Shown here: positions 8,373 through 16,721 of the stretch, piece after piece
How positions within the stretch are numbered: position 1 is the stretch's first letter
How the letters are laid out: every line of letters begins with the position of its first letter
Assembly: GCF_014836335.1 (NCBI RefSeq)
Contig: NZ_JACSRA010000025.1
Location: 1-64,000 of the forward strand
Source: Clostridium cibarium
Lineage (GTDB): Bacteria > Bacillota > Clostridia > Clostridiales > Clostridiaceae
Length of the DNA: 64,000 nucleotides
Direction of reading: 5' to 3'
The notes under the pieces: generated by a model
What the model was told of the DNA's origin: nothing
Databases searched by the model: none
Seen by the model: the letters and a program-made list of their open reading frames with translations, nothing else
Position numbers and translations under genes: made by a program

Positions 8373-9065
8373 ATGACTTTAGGAATAATAGCCGCTATGA
8401 GCGAAGAGTTAGAAATTTTACTTCAAGATATGTCTCTTGAAGTAAAAAAAGTTAAAGCTAACATGACTTTTAACAAAGGAAAGTTATGGGGTAAAGATGT
8501 AGTTGCTGTAGTTTGTGGTATAGGTAAAGTTAACGCAGCAATCTGTACACAAATTCTTGCTTCAGAATATAAGGTTGATAAAGTGATAAACGTTGGTGTT
8601 GCTGGAGGAATCGGAAAAGAGATATATCCAGGAGACATAGTTATCGCTGACAACTTAGTGGAACATGATATGGACACTACAGCCTTTGGTGATCCACATG
8701 GTCAAATTCCAAGAATGGATACTTTTGATTTTAAATGTGATACAGAATTAGTTGAATTAGCTAGAAAAGCTTGCAAATCAATTAAAGACATAAACACATT
8801 TGTCGGAAGAATTGTATCAGGAGATGAATTCGTAGCAAGCATAGAAAAAATTCAATGGCTTGAAAAGGAATTTTCTGCCCTATCATGTGAAATGGAAGGA
8901 GCAAGCATTGCCCATGTATGTTATCTAAATAATATACCTTTTGTTATAATAAGATCAATTTCTGATAATGCTAATAATGGAGCGCATATGGATTTTGAAA
9001 AATTCACTCCAATCGCTGTTAAAAACTCCACTGCATTACTAAAAGAGATAGTTTTATCTATGTAA
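8373..9065 (+). CDS. mtnN: 5'-methylthioadenosine / S-adenosylhomocysteine nucleosidase
   Basis: Hydrolyses MTA and SAH to adenine and the thioribose products, serving the activated methyl cycle and autoinducer-2 precursor formation. Family landmarks are GIIAAMSEELE at the N-terminus, VGVAGGIG, SGDEFV, CEMEGASIAHVC with the substrate-binding Glu pair, and RSISDNAN with the catalytic Asp. At 230 residues the length is typical. A good site (GGAGG) precedes ATG 8373. It stands alone between two terminators. Confidence 0.95.
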   Translation: MTLGIIAAMSEELEILLQDMSLEVKKVKANMTFNKGKLWGKDVVAVVCGIGKVNAAICTQILASEYKVDKVINVGVAGGIGKEIYPGDIVIADNLVEHDMDTTAFGDPHGQIPRMDTFDFKCDTELVELARKACKSIKDINTFVGRIVSGDEFVASIEKIQWLEKEFSALSCEMEGASIAHVCYLNNIPFVIIRSISDNANNGAHMDFEKFTPIAVKNSTALLKEIVLSM

Positions 9066-9070
9066 CTTAG

Positions 9071-9112
9071 AAAGCGTTAACTCATCATTATGTATGAATT
9101 AACGCCTTTGTT
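9071..9112 (+). terminator. Terminator after mtnN
   Basis: AAAGCGTTAA / TTAACGCCTTT arms 5 bases after the mtnN stop. Confidence 0.7.
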
Positions 9113-9148
9113 ATACATACTAAAACATTATAACCTAGGAGGGATATT

Positions 9149-10252
9149 ATGCTTGCATTTATTATAATCTCTATATTATATTTCTTACTAAGTTTCTTAG
9201 TTGGCAACAGAATTTATAAATCTATTAATAAGGTAAACAAATTAAATAAGATTGTATATTGGTGCATATTTGCCTTTATTTCTTCTTCTTTTATAATATA
9301 CGAAACTGCAACCTATAATCTTCCTAGTATATTAAACAAGGTTTTAGCTTTTATAAGTTCCTACTATCTTGCTTTTTTTGCTTATATTTTAATGCTATTT
9401 CCTATAGCTTTTATTCTAACAAAATTATTAAAGCCAAAAAACAACAAGTTAGACTTTTACATGATATCATTATTAATAACTACTTTAATAGTAGGAATTG
9501 GTACCTTTTTAGCTAATTCACCTTACGTAAAAGAATATACTATAAGTACTGACAAACAACTTAAGGATGGTAAATTAAAAATTGCTTTAGTATCCGACCT
9601 TCACTTAGGATATTTCAGAGGAAACAATAGAATAGACCTATTGAAAAGTGAATTAAACAAATTAGGCGCTGATGTAGTGATAATAGCTGGAGATCTTGTA
9701 GATGGTAACTTAGATCCTATTATTGAAGATAATATGTTTAGTCATCTTAAAGATATAAAAAGTACTTATGGGACTTACTTTGCTACAGGAAATCATGATT
9801 TTTATACAGGAAAAGTTGATGAGTTATGTACTCTCTTAACTGAACAAGGTATTCATATTTTGAGAAACGAATCAACCTTAATAAATGATGAATTCTATAT
9901 CTTAGGTAGAGATGATGTTACTGCTGATCGTCTAGGTACTAAAAGACCACCTTTAGATAATATGTCTTCAAATATAGATAACAATAAATTTAGTATCCTT
10001 ATAGATCATAATCCTCAAAATATAAAAGAAGCTGAAGGAGATAATATTGATCTTCAAGTTTCAGGCCATACACATAAAGGTCAGATTATCCCTGGAAATT
10101 TAATTACACATGCCATTTTCCCTTTAGATTATGGATATGGTAAATTTGGCAATACAAACCTTGTAGTTTCTTCAGGATATGGTCTATGGGGACCTCCTAT
10201 TAGAACTGGAAGCAGATCTGAAATAGTTTTAATTACACTTTCTAATAAATAA
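9149..10252 (+). CDS. Membrane-anchored metallophosphoesterase (YkuE/YaeI-like)
   Basis: The N-terminal 130 residues carry about four hydrophobic segments. The rest is a calcineurin-type phosphoesterase with the full metal-binding set: SDLHLG, AGDLVDG, GNHDFY, DHNPQN and SGHTHKGQ. Members of this group are lipid-associated or of unknown substrate. The topology puts the active domain just outside the last helix, with the side of the membrane uncertain. RBS AGGAGG precedes ATG 9149. The gene ends at a clear terminator (10268). Confidence 0.85.
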   Translation: MLAFIIISILYFLLSFLVGNRIYKSINKVNKLNKIVYWCIFAFISSSFIIYETATYNLPSILNKVLAFISSYYLAFFAYILMLFPIAFILTKLLKPKNNKLDFYMISLLITTLIVGIGTFLANSPYVKEYTISTDKQLKDGKLKIALVSDLHLGYFRGNNRIDLLKSELNKLGADVVIIAGDLVDGNLDPIIEDNMFSHLKDIKSTYGTYFATGNHDFYTGKVDELCTLLTEQGIHILRNESTLINDEFYILGRDDVTADRLGTKRPPLDNMSSNIDNNKFSILIDHNPQNIKEAEGDNIDLQVSGHTHKGQIIPGNLITHAIFPLDYGYGKFGNTNLVVSSGYGLWGPPIRTGSRSEIVLITLSNK

Positions 10253-10267
10253 TAATAAAGATATATT

Positions 10268-10299
10268 AGGTGAAGATTCATCAGATCTTCACCTCTTTT
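10268..10299 (+). terminator. Terminator after the phosphoesterase gene
   Basis: AGGTGAAGAT / ATCTTCACCT stem followed by CTTTT. Confidence 0.8.
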
Positions 10300-10385
10300 C
10301 TATTTAACTCTAATTAGATTCACTTAATTTATTACTCTGAATATATTATATATTGTTAAAATAATAATAATATCGGGAGAACATA

Positions 10386-11327
10386 ATGATTTCAAATCAA
10401 GAATTCATTAATCAATCACTAGAAACAAATTTATTCTTTCTAAGAATAATGAAAGAACATTCTATCTTTCTAGAAGCAGCATTCTCAATAAAAGATCAAA
10501 ACCTAATTGCTCAAGCTGATTATTTTAAAAATCAATTTACTAACCTTCTTACAAATGCAATATCCATATCTAACGGTGTAATACCAGCTAGAGTATTAAA
10601 CTCTAATGAAATAGTAACTAAATATACAATGGATGCTGAAAGAGCAACACAATCTGTTAGCGGTATTTATATAGACTCAAACATAACTTCTATGGAAAAT
10701 TCTTTATCTGCTAATACAAATAATAATAGCAATAATAATATTGCAATGTTAACAGACTATGTTTCCAGATTAAATCAGTATTCTATAGAATTGACAAGCA
10801 TGCTCATTAAATTTAAAACCGATCTTAGAGATAATGTTTTATCCTGCAAGATATTCACCACAGCTTATCCACTATTAATAGATCACATACTTAGGGAGGC
10901 AATACTTTTTAGAGAAACATTAACAAAACTACAATCGGGAATTTCTATTAGTGCGGAGAATGATAAAGATATACTTGAACAAGAAACTTTTTGGAACAGG
11001 ATAATGTCAGAGCATTCTTATTTCATTAGAGGATTACTAGATCCTACAGAAGCAGAATTATTTGATATAGCAAATAACTTTGGACAAGAATTCGAAACCT
11101 TACGAGAAGAATCGTCCACAGCTGATAATATTTCATCAACACTATCTGATTTAACAAATACTACCTTAGATGAAACAATTAAATTAAGAGATTTTAAAAC
11201 TCAAGGAACTGAAGGACTTTTGGGCTGCAAAATTAAATCAATAATTGTCCCTCTTCTTGGAGATCATGTCCTTAGGGAAGCCAATCATTACATTAACCTT
11301 CTTCAATTATTTAATAACTTGTCTTGA
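10386..11327 (+). CDS. DUF2935 protein
   Basis: Soluble, mostly helical protein of about 313 residues with two related halves. Each contains the pattern F-RIM-EHS-F--- and later a GC/SCKI...PLL-DH-LREA segment. This is the signature of the DUF2935 family, a ferritin-like helical bundle repeated twice. Conserved Glu and His in each half (EHSIF, DHILREA) could bind metal; no enzymatic role is established. An Asn-rich linker (about 108-120) separates the halves. RBS GGGAGA precedes ATG 10386. Terminator at 11338. Confidence 0.8.
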   Translation: MISNQEFINQSLETNLFFLRIMKEHSIFLEAAFSIKDQNLIAQADYFKNQFTNLLTNAISISNGVIPARVLNSNEIVTKYTMDAERATQSVSGIYIDSNITSMENSLSANTNNNSNNNIAMLTDYVSRLNQYSIELTSMLIKFKTDLRDNVLSCKIFTTAYPLLIDHILREAILFRETLTKLQSGISISAENDKDILEQETFWNRIMSEHSYFIRGLLDPTEAELFDIANNFGQEFETLREESSTADNISSTLSDLTNTTLDETIKLRDFKTQGTEGLLGCKIKSIIVPLLGDHVLREANHYINLLQLFNNLS

Positions 11328-11337
11328 TAATTTATAC

Positions 11338-11370
11338 AAAAAAGGATAGCCTCCCCCAGCTATCCTTTTA
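11338..11370. terminator. Bidirectional terminator between convergent genes
   Basis: AAAAGGATAGC / GCTATCCTTTT with T runs on both strands. It serves the DUF2935 gene (+) and the NUDIX side (-). Confidence 0.8.
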
Positions 11371-11380
11371 GCTAATGTTC

Positions 11381-11509
11381 CTATAAAATAAAGATTGATA
11401 AAATCAACACTATAGAAGTAATGAAATAATAATTATATTGATAAAATCCTGTTTCTGCTAAATGCTTTCCACAACAATTTTCCCTCATATTCTTATTGCA
11501 AAAATACAT
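11381..11509 (-). CDS. Possible 42-residue membrane protein
   Basis: A short frame directly after the NUDIX gene and ending just before the shared terminator. The N-terminal half has three Cys (MYFCNKNMRENCCGKH) and the C-terminal half is a single hydrophobic segment. Against it: there is no clear ribosome binding site, and it starts only 5 bases after the NUDIX stop. Translational coupling could explain this. No family is recognised. Confidence 0.3.
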   Translation of the reverse strand: MYFCNKNMRENCCGKHLAETGFYQYNYYFITSIVLILSIFIL

Positions 11510-11513
11510 ACAA

Positions 11514-11951
11514 TTAAACTTTATTGATAAATTCTAATACTTTCTTATGCAAAAACGGTTGAATTAACGGATAAGTTAATTCGTTTGGTATATCATCAAA
11601 TAATTTAATTTCATTTATCTCAAAATCAGGCAACTTACCCAACGCTTTCACTCCTGAATAAAATAATGCACCTAAGGACTCAGTATAATCTCCTGCTTGA
11701 TCACTTTCTACTGAATATATGCATACAGGAGTAAGATTAAACTCCGTTGCTCCTGTTTCTTCAAATAATTCTCTTGAAGCAGTATCATCTATATTTTCAT
11801 TTGGTTCTCTATGACCTCCAGGTATTTCCCAAGTCTGTCTCTTCTTGTGCTTTACATAAATCCACCGCCCATTAAACTTTGCCATTATCACAGCAAATAA
11901 TAATTTATCTTCTTTTATTGTATTTAATTTATGAAAATTGATTTTTAGCAT
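11514..11951 (-). CDS. NUDIX hydrolase
   Basis: Hydrolase of nucleoside diphosphate-linked compounds. The complete Nudix box is present (GGHREPNENIDDTASRELFEETGA, about residues 45-68), with the REXXEE metal ligands intact. The protein is 145 residues, a single domain, and likely cytoplasmic. Context (HD-domain gene upstream, mini-ORF downstream) does not reveal the substrate; an 8-oxo-dGTPase-like or other housecleaning role is possible. Confidence 0.85.
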   Translation of the reverse strand: MLKINFHKLNTIKEDKLLFAVIMAKFNGRWIYVKHKKRQTWEIPGGHREPNENIDDTASRELFEETGATEFNLTPVCIYSVESDQAGDYTESLGALFYSGVKALGKLPDFEINEIKLFDDIPNELTYPLIQPFLHKKVLEFINKV

Positions 11952-12014
11952 ATTCCCATTTTATCCCTCTCTAATTTTATACATTATACTTTATAAGAGT
12001 AATTTGGATTAATC

Positions 12015-12689
12015 TCACTTAACACCATCTATTTCTAACCTTAATCTATTAAAATATTCAGCCATAAATTTTAGTCTTTCTTTTCCTATTTCTCTTGCTT
12101 TATCCGTATACAATTTATCTGGAATCTTTTTAAATTTCATCTCGTACTCAATAAAAGGAGTATGTTTTGAAACATCTTTCAACCTTCCATTTTCAACTGT
12201 ATTATCCTTAAGATATTCATTAAAAGACTCATTTGCTATTAACCTTTGTCCAAATTGTCCTGCTAACATAAAAGTACGAGCAATTCCACTTGCTCCTATA
12301 ACATCAAGTTTATCTGAATCAAAAAGTATTTTAGCTTCTATTGTTTTAGGCTCATTTCCCGTTCTGAACCTATGTGTTATGATACAATGTTTGATTTTCT
12401 TTATTTTCTCTTCTTCATAACCTAAATTTCTTAATATATCCGCTGCCAACATACTACCTAAAACTGCGTGATCAATCTTTCCTGTTTTATCTTGGCTCTC
12501 TTCTACTCTGGCAATATCATGTAATAACGCTGATGGAATAAGTATTTCTAAATCAACGCTCTTCTCATATTCTGCAAGTAATAAGCAAAGATTATAAACT
12601 CTAAATACGTGATCTAAATTATGTGCTGAACACGTTAATCTTTGCTCCACAATTTCTATAATTTTTTTATATTTCTTCTCTACATTCAT
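12015..12689 (-). CDS. HD-domain phosphohydrolase
   Basis: Cytoplasmic metal-dependent hydrolase. The order of motifs is SAHNLDHVFRVYNLC, then LLHDIARVEESQ (the HD pair), then KHCIITHRFR, and FDSDKLDVIGASGIAR, as in YedJ/YpgQ-type HD proteins that act on nucleotides. ATG 12689 fits AGGATGG at better spacing than ATG 12701, which abuts it. Length is about 224 residues. The true substrate is unknown. Confidence 0.8.
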   Translation of the reverse strand: MNVEKKYKKIIEIVEQRLTCSAHNLDHVFRVYNLCLLLAEYEKSVDLEILIPSALLHDIARVEESQDKTGKIDHAVLGSMLAADILRNLGYEEEKIKKIKHCIITHRFRTGNEPKTIEAKILFDSDKLDVIGASGIARTFMLAGQFGQRLIANESFNEYLKDNTVENGRLKDVSKHTPFIEYEMKFKKIPDKLYTDKAREIGKERLKFMAEYFNRLRLEIDGVK

Positions 12690-12803
12690 ATATATATCCA
12701 TCCTATTTAAATAGTACTCCTATGAAGAACATTATCAAACATACGTCCCTTGTCAAATTATTTTATAATTCTCATATAATTAAACTTTTCATAGATCTTT
12801 GAT

Positions 12804-12871
12804 AAAAAAAGAGCATAAATCCGAGTTTTTCAAATCTGCTCAAAGACTTTGATTCCTCCCTTTTATGCTCT
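12804..12871 (-). terminator. Long hairpin terminator of the serine operon
   Basis: Arms AGAGCATAAA / TTTATGCTCT enclose about 48 bases and are followed on the minus strand by seven T. It lies 80 bases after the DUF1015 stop. Confidence 0.7.
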
Positions 12872-12950
12872 CTTCTTTTATATCTTTGCTTCTCTCTGCC
12901 TCTTTATTAGCTCTTCCTATCTCTTAGTCGAACTTCTTTGAAAGATGCAA

Positions 12951-14195
12951 CTAACTTAATTTATGCACAAACAATCCACTTCTAAGTTTTGGCTCAAACC
13001 ATGTTGACTTAGGTGGCATTACCTCTCCTATATCCGCAACATCCATTATATCTGAAACTTCTGTTGGATACATAGAAAATGCTATCTTCATATCTTTATG
13101 AACTCTTCTTTCAAGTTCTTTAATACCTCTAATTCCTCCAATAAAATCAATTCTATCAGAAGTTCTTACATCTTCTATTCCTAAAATAGGAGTTAACACA
13201 TTATTTTGTAGTATAGCAACATCAAGACAATCTATAGGATCATTTTCATTATATATGCCATCTCTAGCCTCTAAAACATACCAATTATCCTCTACATACA
13301 TTCCAAAAGTATGTTTTTTACTTGGCTTAACAGCTTCATTATCTTTAGATTTTGTTACTATAAACTTATCTTGAAGCTTATCTATAAGTTCAGCTTTAGT
13401 TAATCCATTTAAATCCTTAACTACTCTGTTATAATCCATTACCATTAAATCATTATCTGGAAATGCTACTGCTAAAAAATAATTAAATTCTTCTTCTCCA
13501 GTAAAATTTGGATTAGCTTCTCTTCTTTTAAGCCCAACCTTTACAGCTGAGGCTGACCTATGATGTCCATCAGCTATATAAAATGCCTTAACATCCTTAA
13601 ACAACTCAATTACTTCATTTACTATAATTTCATTATCTATAACCCAAACAATATGACTTATTCCATCTTCTGAAACAAAATCATATACTGGTCTTCTTTT
13701 TGTCCATGCTTTTATAACTTCCGAAGCTACATCATCTTCTTTATAAGTTAAAAATATAGGTCCTGTATTAGCATCACAATAATCAACATGATTTATTCTA
13801 TCTTGCTCTTTATCAGCTCTAGTAAACTCATGTTTCTTAATATTATTATTAATGTAATCATCTATAGATGCACAAAATACTAATCCTGTTTGAGATCTTC
13901 CTTTCATTATTTGTCTATAAATATACAGACATGGATGTTCATCTTGAACGTATTCTTTATTAATAACTTTATTATCTAAATTTTCTCTTGCCTTTGCATA
14001 AACCTTCTTATCATGTATATCTATCGATGGATCTAAATCTATCTCAGCTCTATCTACATGCAAAAATGAATAAGGATTATCCTTTACCATTACTCTTGCT
14101 TCATCGCTATTCATTACATCATAAGGAAGTGCAGCTATCTTTGACGCTAATTCTTCAATTGGTCTTATTGCCTTAAAAGCTCTAACTATAGCCAT
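12951..14195 (-). CDS. DUF1015 protein in the serine operon
   Basis: A 414-residue soluble protein of the DUF1015 family, with no proven activity known to me. The N-terminus (AFKAIRP...AALPYDVMN) and the central YIADGHHRSASA stretch (about 213-224) are the most conserved parts. The DGHHR motif recalls the active-site loop of ParB/Srx-fold proteins, including archaeal serine kinase. It is the third gene of an operon after a class V aminotransferase and serA, and no serB is visible nearby. A role in serine or phosphoserine chemistry is therefore a reasonable inference. RBS GGGGG precedes ATG 14195; 22 bases separate it from serA. Confidence 0.8.
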   Translation of the reverse strand: MAIVRAFKAIRPIEELASKIAALPYDVMNSDEARVMVKDNPYSFLHVDRAEIDLDPSIDIHDKKVYAKARENLDNKVINKEYVQDEHPCLYIYRQIMKGRSQTGLVFCASIDDYINNNIKKHEFTRADKEQDRINHVDYCDANTGPIFLTYKEDDVASEVIKAWTKRRPVYDFVSEDGISHIVWVIDNEIIVNEVIELFKDVKAFYIADGHHRSASAVKVGLKRREANPNFTGEEEFNYFLAVAFPDNDLMVMDYNRVVKDLNGLTKAELIDKLQDKFIVTKSKDNEAVKPSKKHTFGMYVEDNWYVLEARDGIYNENDPIDCLDVAILQNNVLTPILGIEDVRTSDRIDFIGGIRGIKELERRVHKDMKIAFSMYPTEVSDIMDVADIGEVMPPKSTWFEPKLRSGLFVHKLS

Positions 14196-14217
14196 CTCGA
14201 TTTCCCCCTAGTATTTA

Positions 14218-15126
14218 TTAGATGTTAAAGAATGTTCTAATTGTAGAAACTACTTCCTCACCTATTCTATTTTGAGCTTCTTTAGTTGATGCCCCTATAT
14301 GTGGAGTAACACTTACTCTTGGGTGTTTTACTAAAGCTTCATTTAATGTTGGTTCTTGTTCAAATACATCTACTCCAGCACCTGCAACTTTACCACTTTC
14401 AAGAGCTTCTAATAAAGCTTTTTCATTTACAACTTTACCTCTAGCACAGTTTATCAAATAAACTCCATCTTTCATTAAATCAAATTCTTTCTTTCCTATC
14501 AATGATCCCTTAGTTTTATCATATGGAACATGTAATGATATAAAATCAGAAGCTTTAAATAATTCTTCCATTGAAAGAAAATCATATACTAATGAATCTT
14601 GTTTACCAAACAAATCAGTATAAACTACCTTCATCCCTAAAGCAGTAGCTTTAGCTCCTAAAGATCTACCGATTCTACCCATTCCAACTATTCCTAAGGT
14701 TTTTCCGCTAAGTTCTATTCCCTCATACTTTTTCTTATTCCATTCTCCATCTCTCATAGTTACATTTGCAATATTTACAAATCTTGCAACTGCAAACATG
14801 TGAGCAAGTGCTAATTCAGCAACTGAACCAGAACTAGCATTTGGTGTATTTTTAACTGTAACACCTTTTTCATCAGCTGCTACTACATCTATATTATCTA
14901 TTCCGACACCTGCTCTTACCACTAATTTTAATTTTCCGCCTTCTTCTTTATCTAAAACCTCTTTAGTAACTTTTGTTGCTGATCTAACAACTAACGCATC
15001 AAATTCTTTTAACGCTTCCCCAAGCTTGTCTTGATCTATATGCTCATTAACAACTTCTATTCCTGCTGCTTTTAAATTTTCTATGGCAGTTGCTTCTAAC
15101 CCATCGTTTGTTAATACTCTAATCAT
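14218..15126 (-). CDS. serA: D-3-phosphoglycerate dehydrogenase (short form)
   Basis: NAD-dependent oxidation of 3-phosphoglycerate, the first step of serine synthesis. Landmarks: GIVGMGRIGRSLG dinucleotide loop (about 145-157), catalytic Arg in NCARGKVVNEKAL, Glu in DVFEQEPT, and His in TPHIGASTKEAQ. At 302 residues it lacks the C-terminal ACT/ASB regulatory domains, so serine feedback by the E. coli mode is not expected. The upstream aminotransferase can supply the second step. Confidence 0.9.
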   Translation of the reverse strand: MIRVLTNDGLEATAIENLKAAGIEVVNEHIDQDKLGEALKEFDALVVRSATKVTKEVLDKEEGGKLKLVVRAGVGIDNIDVVAADEKGVTVKNTPNASSGSVAELALAHMFAVARFVNIANVTMRDGEWNKKKYEGIELSGKTLGIVGMGRIGRSLGAKATALGMKVVYTDLFGKQDSLVYDFLSMEELFKASDFISLHVPYDKTKGSLIGKKEFDLMKDGVYLINCARGKVVNEKALLEALESGKVAGAGVDVFEQEPTLNEALVKHPRVSVTPHIGASTKEAQNRIGEEVVSTIRTFFNI

Positions 15127-15210
15127 ATTAAATTAATCCCCCTTATAATCTTTACTTATTGTTTATATAGTTATTAGAGTTTAGAGATTTTTATCTCTAA
15201 ACTCCATCTA

Positions 15211-16284
15211 TTAAAATTCTAATATTTCATCAATGTTTTTTAATAAGTCTTTAATATCTTTAACTTGACAGTCTGCCATATGAGCTATTCTAAAAGTCTT
15301 ATCCTTTAAACTTCCATATCCATTAGATATTTGGAATCCTCTTTCCCCAAGCGCTTTATTTAATGCTGACACATCAATATTTCTTGTATTCTTAATATTA
15401 GTTACTGTATTTGATAAGTGATTTTCATCAGAATATAGCTCAAAATGTTCTCTTGCCCAATTTCTAACAACTTCAGCCATTTCTTTATGTCTCGAAAACC
15501 TGTTTTCTAATCCTTCTTCATTCAATATATAATCTAGTTCATAATCTAAAGCAAACATATGCGAAAGTGAAGGAGTTGACGGATATTGATAATCTTTCTT
15601 TTGAATATACTTGTAAAGTTGTAGTAAATCCAAATAATATCCTCTATTTGGTACTTGCTCTGCTCTCTTAAGAGCTTTTTCAGAGAAAGTACAGACTGCT
15701 AATCCTGGAGGTAACCCAAGACACTTTTGAGATGATGTGATACATATATCTATACCACACTTATCTACTTCCACCTTACTACCAGCTGCTGAACTCACCA
15801 TATCCACAATGTAAACAACATCTGGATACTTTTTAATTACTTCCCCAATTTCTTCAACAGGATTCATAACACCAGTTGAAGTTTCATTATGAGTTACTGC
15901 AACTAAATCATATTCGCCAGTTGCTAATGCCTTTTCGACATCACTTGGATCAACTGCTTTCCCCATTTCATATTCAAAGATATCTGCTGATACATTATTG
16001 AACTTGGCCATTTCATACCATCTCTTACCGAAGGCCCCAACTGAAAATACTGCCGCTTTCTTTAGTGTTCCACATCTTATTGCTCCTTCCATAAGACCAC
16101 TACCTGAAGTGGTTGAAAGAAGGATCTCACTCTTAGTGAAAAATACTTTTCTCAAATTATCACTAATTCTTCTTTGAAGTGCTGAAGCATCCTTACTCCT
16201 ATGTCCTATCATAGGTGTTGCCATCTTTTCTAAAACTTCAGGACGGACTTCAACTGGACCTGGAATAAATAATCTCTTATGCAT
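15211..16284 (-). CDS. Class V aminotransferase (phosphoserine / alanine-glyoxylate type)
   Basis: PLP enzyme, first gene of the serine operon. The N-terminal IPGPVEVRPEVL, the TTSGSGLMEG PLP-phosphate segment, IVDMVSSAAG with the PLP Asp, and SSQKCLGLPPG with the Schiff-base Lys are all visible. Family members are serine-pyruvate/alanine-glyoxylate aminotransferases. Next to serA this protein probably acts as the phosphoserine (or serine) aminotransferase. Its 357 residues are typical. RBS GGGGGG precedes ATG 16284, and the promoter is at 16350-16378. Confidence 0.85.
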   Translation of the reverse strand: MHKRLFIPGPVEVRPEVLEKMATPMIGHRSKDASALQRRISDNLRKVFFTKSEILLSTTSGSGLMEGAIRCGTLKKAAVFSVGAFGKRWYEMAKFNNVSADIFEYEMGKAVDPSDVEKALATGEYDLVAVTHNETSTGVMNPVEEIGEVIKKYPDVVYIVDMVSSAAGSKVEVDKCGIDICITSSQKCLGLPPGLAVCTFSEKALKRAEQVPNRGYYLDLLQLYKYIQKKDYQYPSTPSLSHMFALDYELDYILNEEGLENRFSRHKEMAEVVRNWAREHFELYSDENHLSNTVTNIKNTRNIDVSALNKALGERGFQISNGYGSLKDKTFRIAHMADCQVKDIKDLLKNIDEILEF

Positions 16285-16317
16285 ATAGCATATCCCCCCA
16301 ATTTTTATTATATTATC

Positions 16318-16342
16318 AAGGTTAATAGTATATTTTAACCTT
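16318..16342. promoter_or_regulatory. Inverted repeat at the serine operon start site
   Basis: AAGGTTAA / TTAACCTT arms with an AT-rich loop, covering the expected transcription start of the promoter just upstream. It could be an operator or 5' hairpin. No U tail. Confidence 0.45.
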
Positions 16343-16349
16343 TTTGTTA

Positions 16350-16378
16350 ATTTTACTACTAATTACATTTCAATTCAA
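16350..16378 (-). promoter_or_regulatory. Sigma-A promoter of the serine operon
   Basis: Minus strand: TTGAAT (16373-16378), 17-base spacer, TAAAAT (16350-16355). Confidence 0.6.
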
Positions 16379-16448
16379 TACTTTACCACTCCAAATTATC
16401 CTACAATATATTATTATTTCCCCTTAATTTTTTTTTCATCATAAAAGA

Positions 16449-16499
16449 AAAGGAACTGATTTATATAAGAATTAAATCTTATTTAAATCAGTTCTTTTT
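16449..16499. terminator. Terminator after the opp operon
   Basis: Arms around GGAACTGATTTA / TAAATCAGTTC with T-rich flanks on both strands. It lies immediately after the small membrane protein gene that ends the opp operon. Confidence 0.7.
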
Positions 16500-16505
16500 T
16501 CATTT

Positions 16506-16718
16506 CTAATACATCCATACTTTTGTCAAAAAAAGTATAACCAAGAAATATAAAAAAGCTACAATTGCTGCTATAGGAAGAATTAATTGAAATAAAGCTA
16601 TTATAAGAGCTAAAATATCTTTTTTCCCTAAATTCTCACTCTTTAGTTGTTGTAATTCCTCTTTTCGTTTTTCTTTGTCTTCTATCTTTTCAAATCTCCT
16701 AATACTAAATGGATTCAT
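16506..16718 (-). CDS. Small membrane protein at the end of the opp operon
   Basis: A 70-residue protein with a charged, Lys/Glu-rich N-terminal half (about 1-32, probably helical and cytoplasmic). A long hydrophobic stretch (about 33-66) follows and can form one or two membrane helices. It begins 3 bases after the oppF stop and is followed by the operon terminator, so it is clearly cotranscribed. No family is recognised. A role as accessory subunit of the Opp transporter is possible but unproven. Confidence 0.65.
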   Translation of the reverse strand: MNPFSIRRFEKIEDKEKRKEELQQLKSENLGKKDILALIIALFQLILPIAAIVAFLYFLVILFLTKVWMY

Positions 16719-16721
16719 CTT

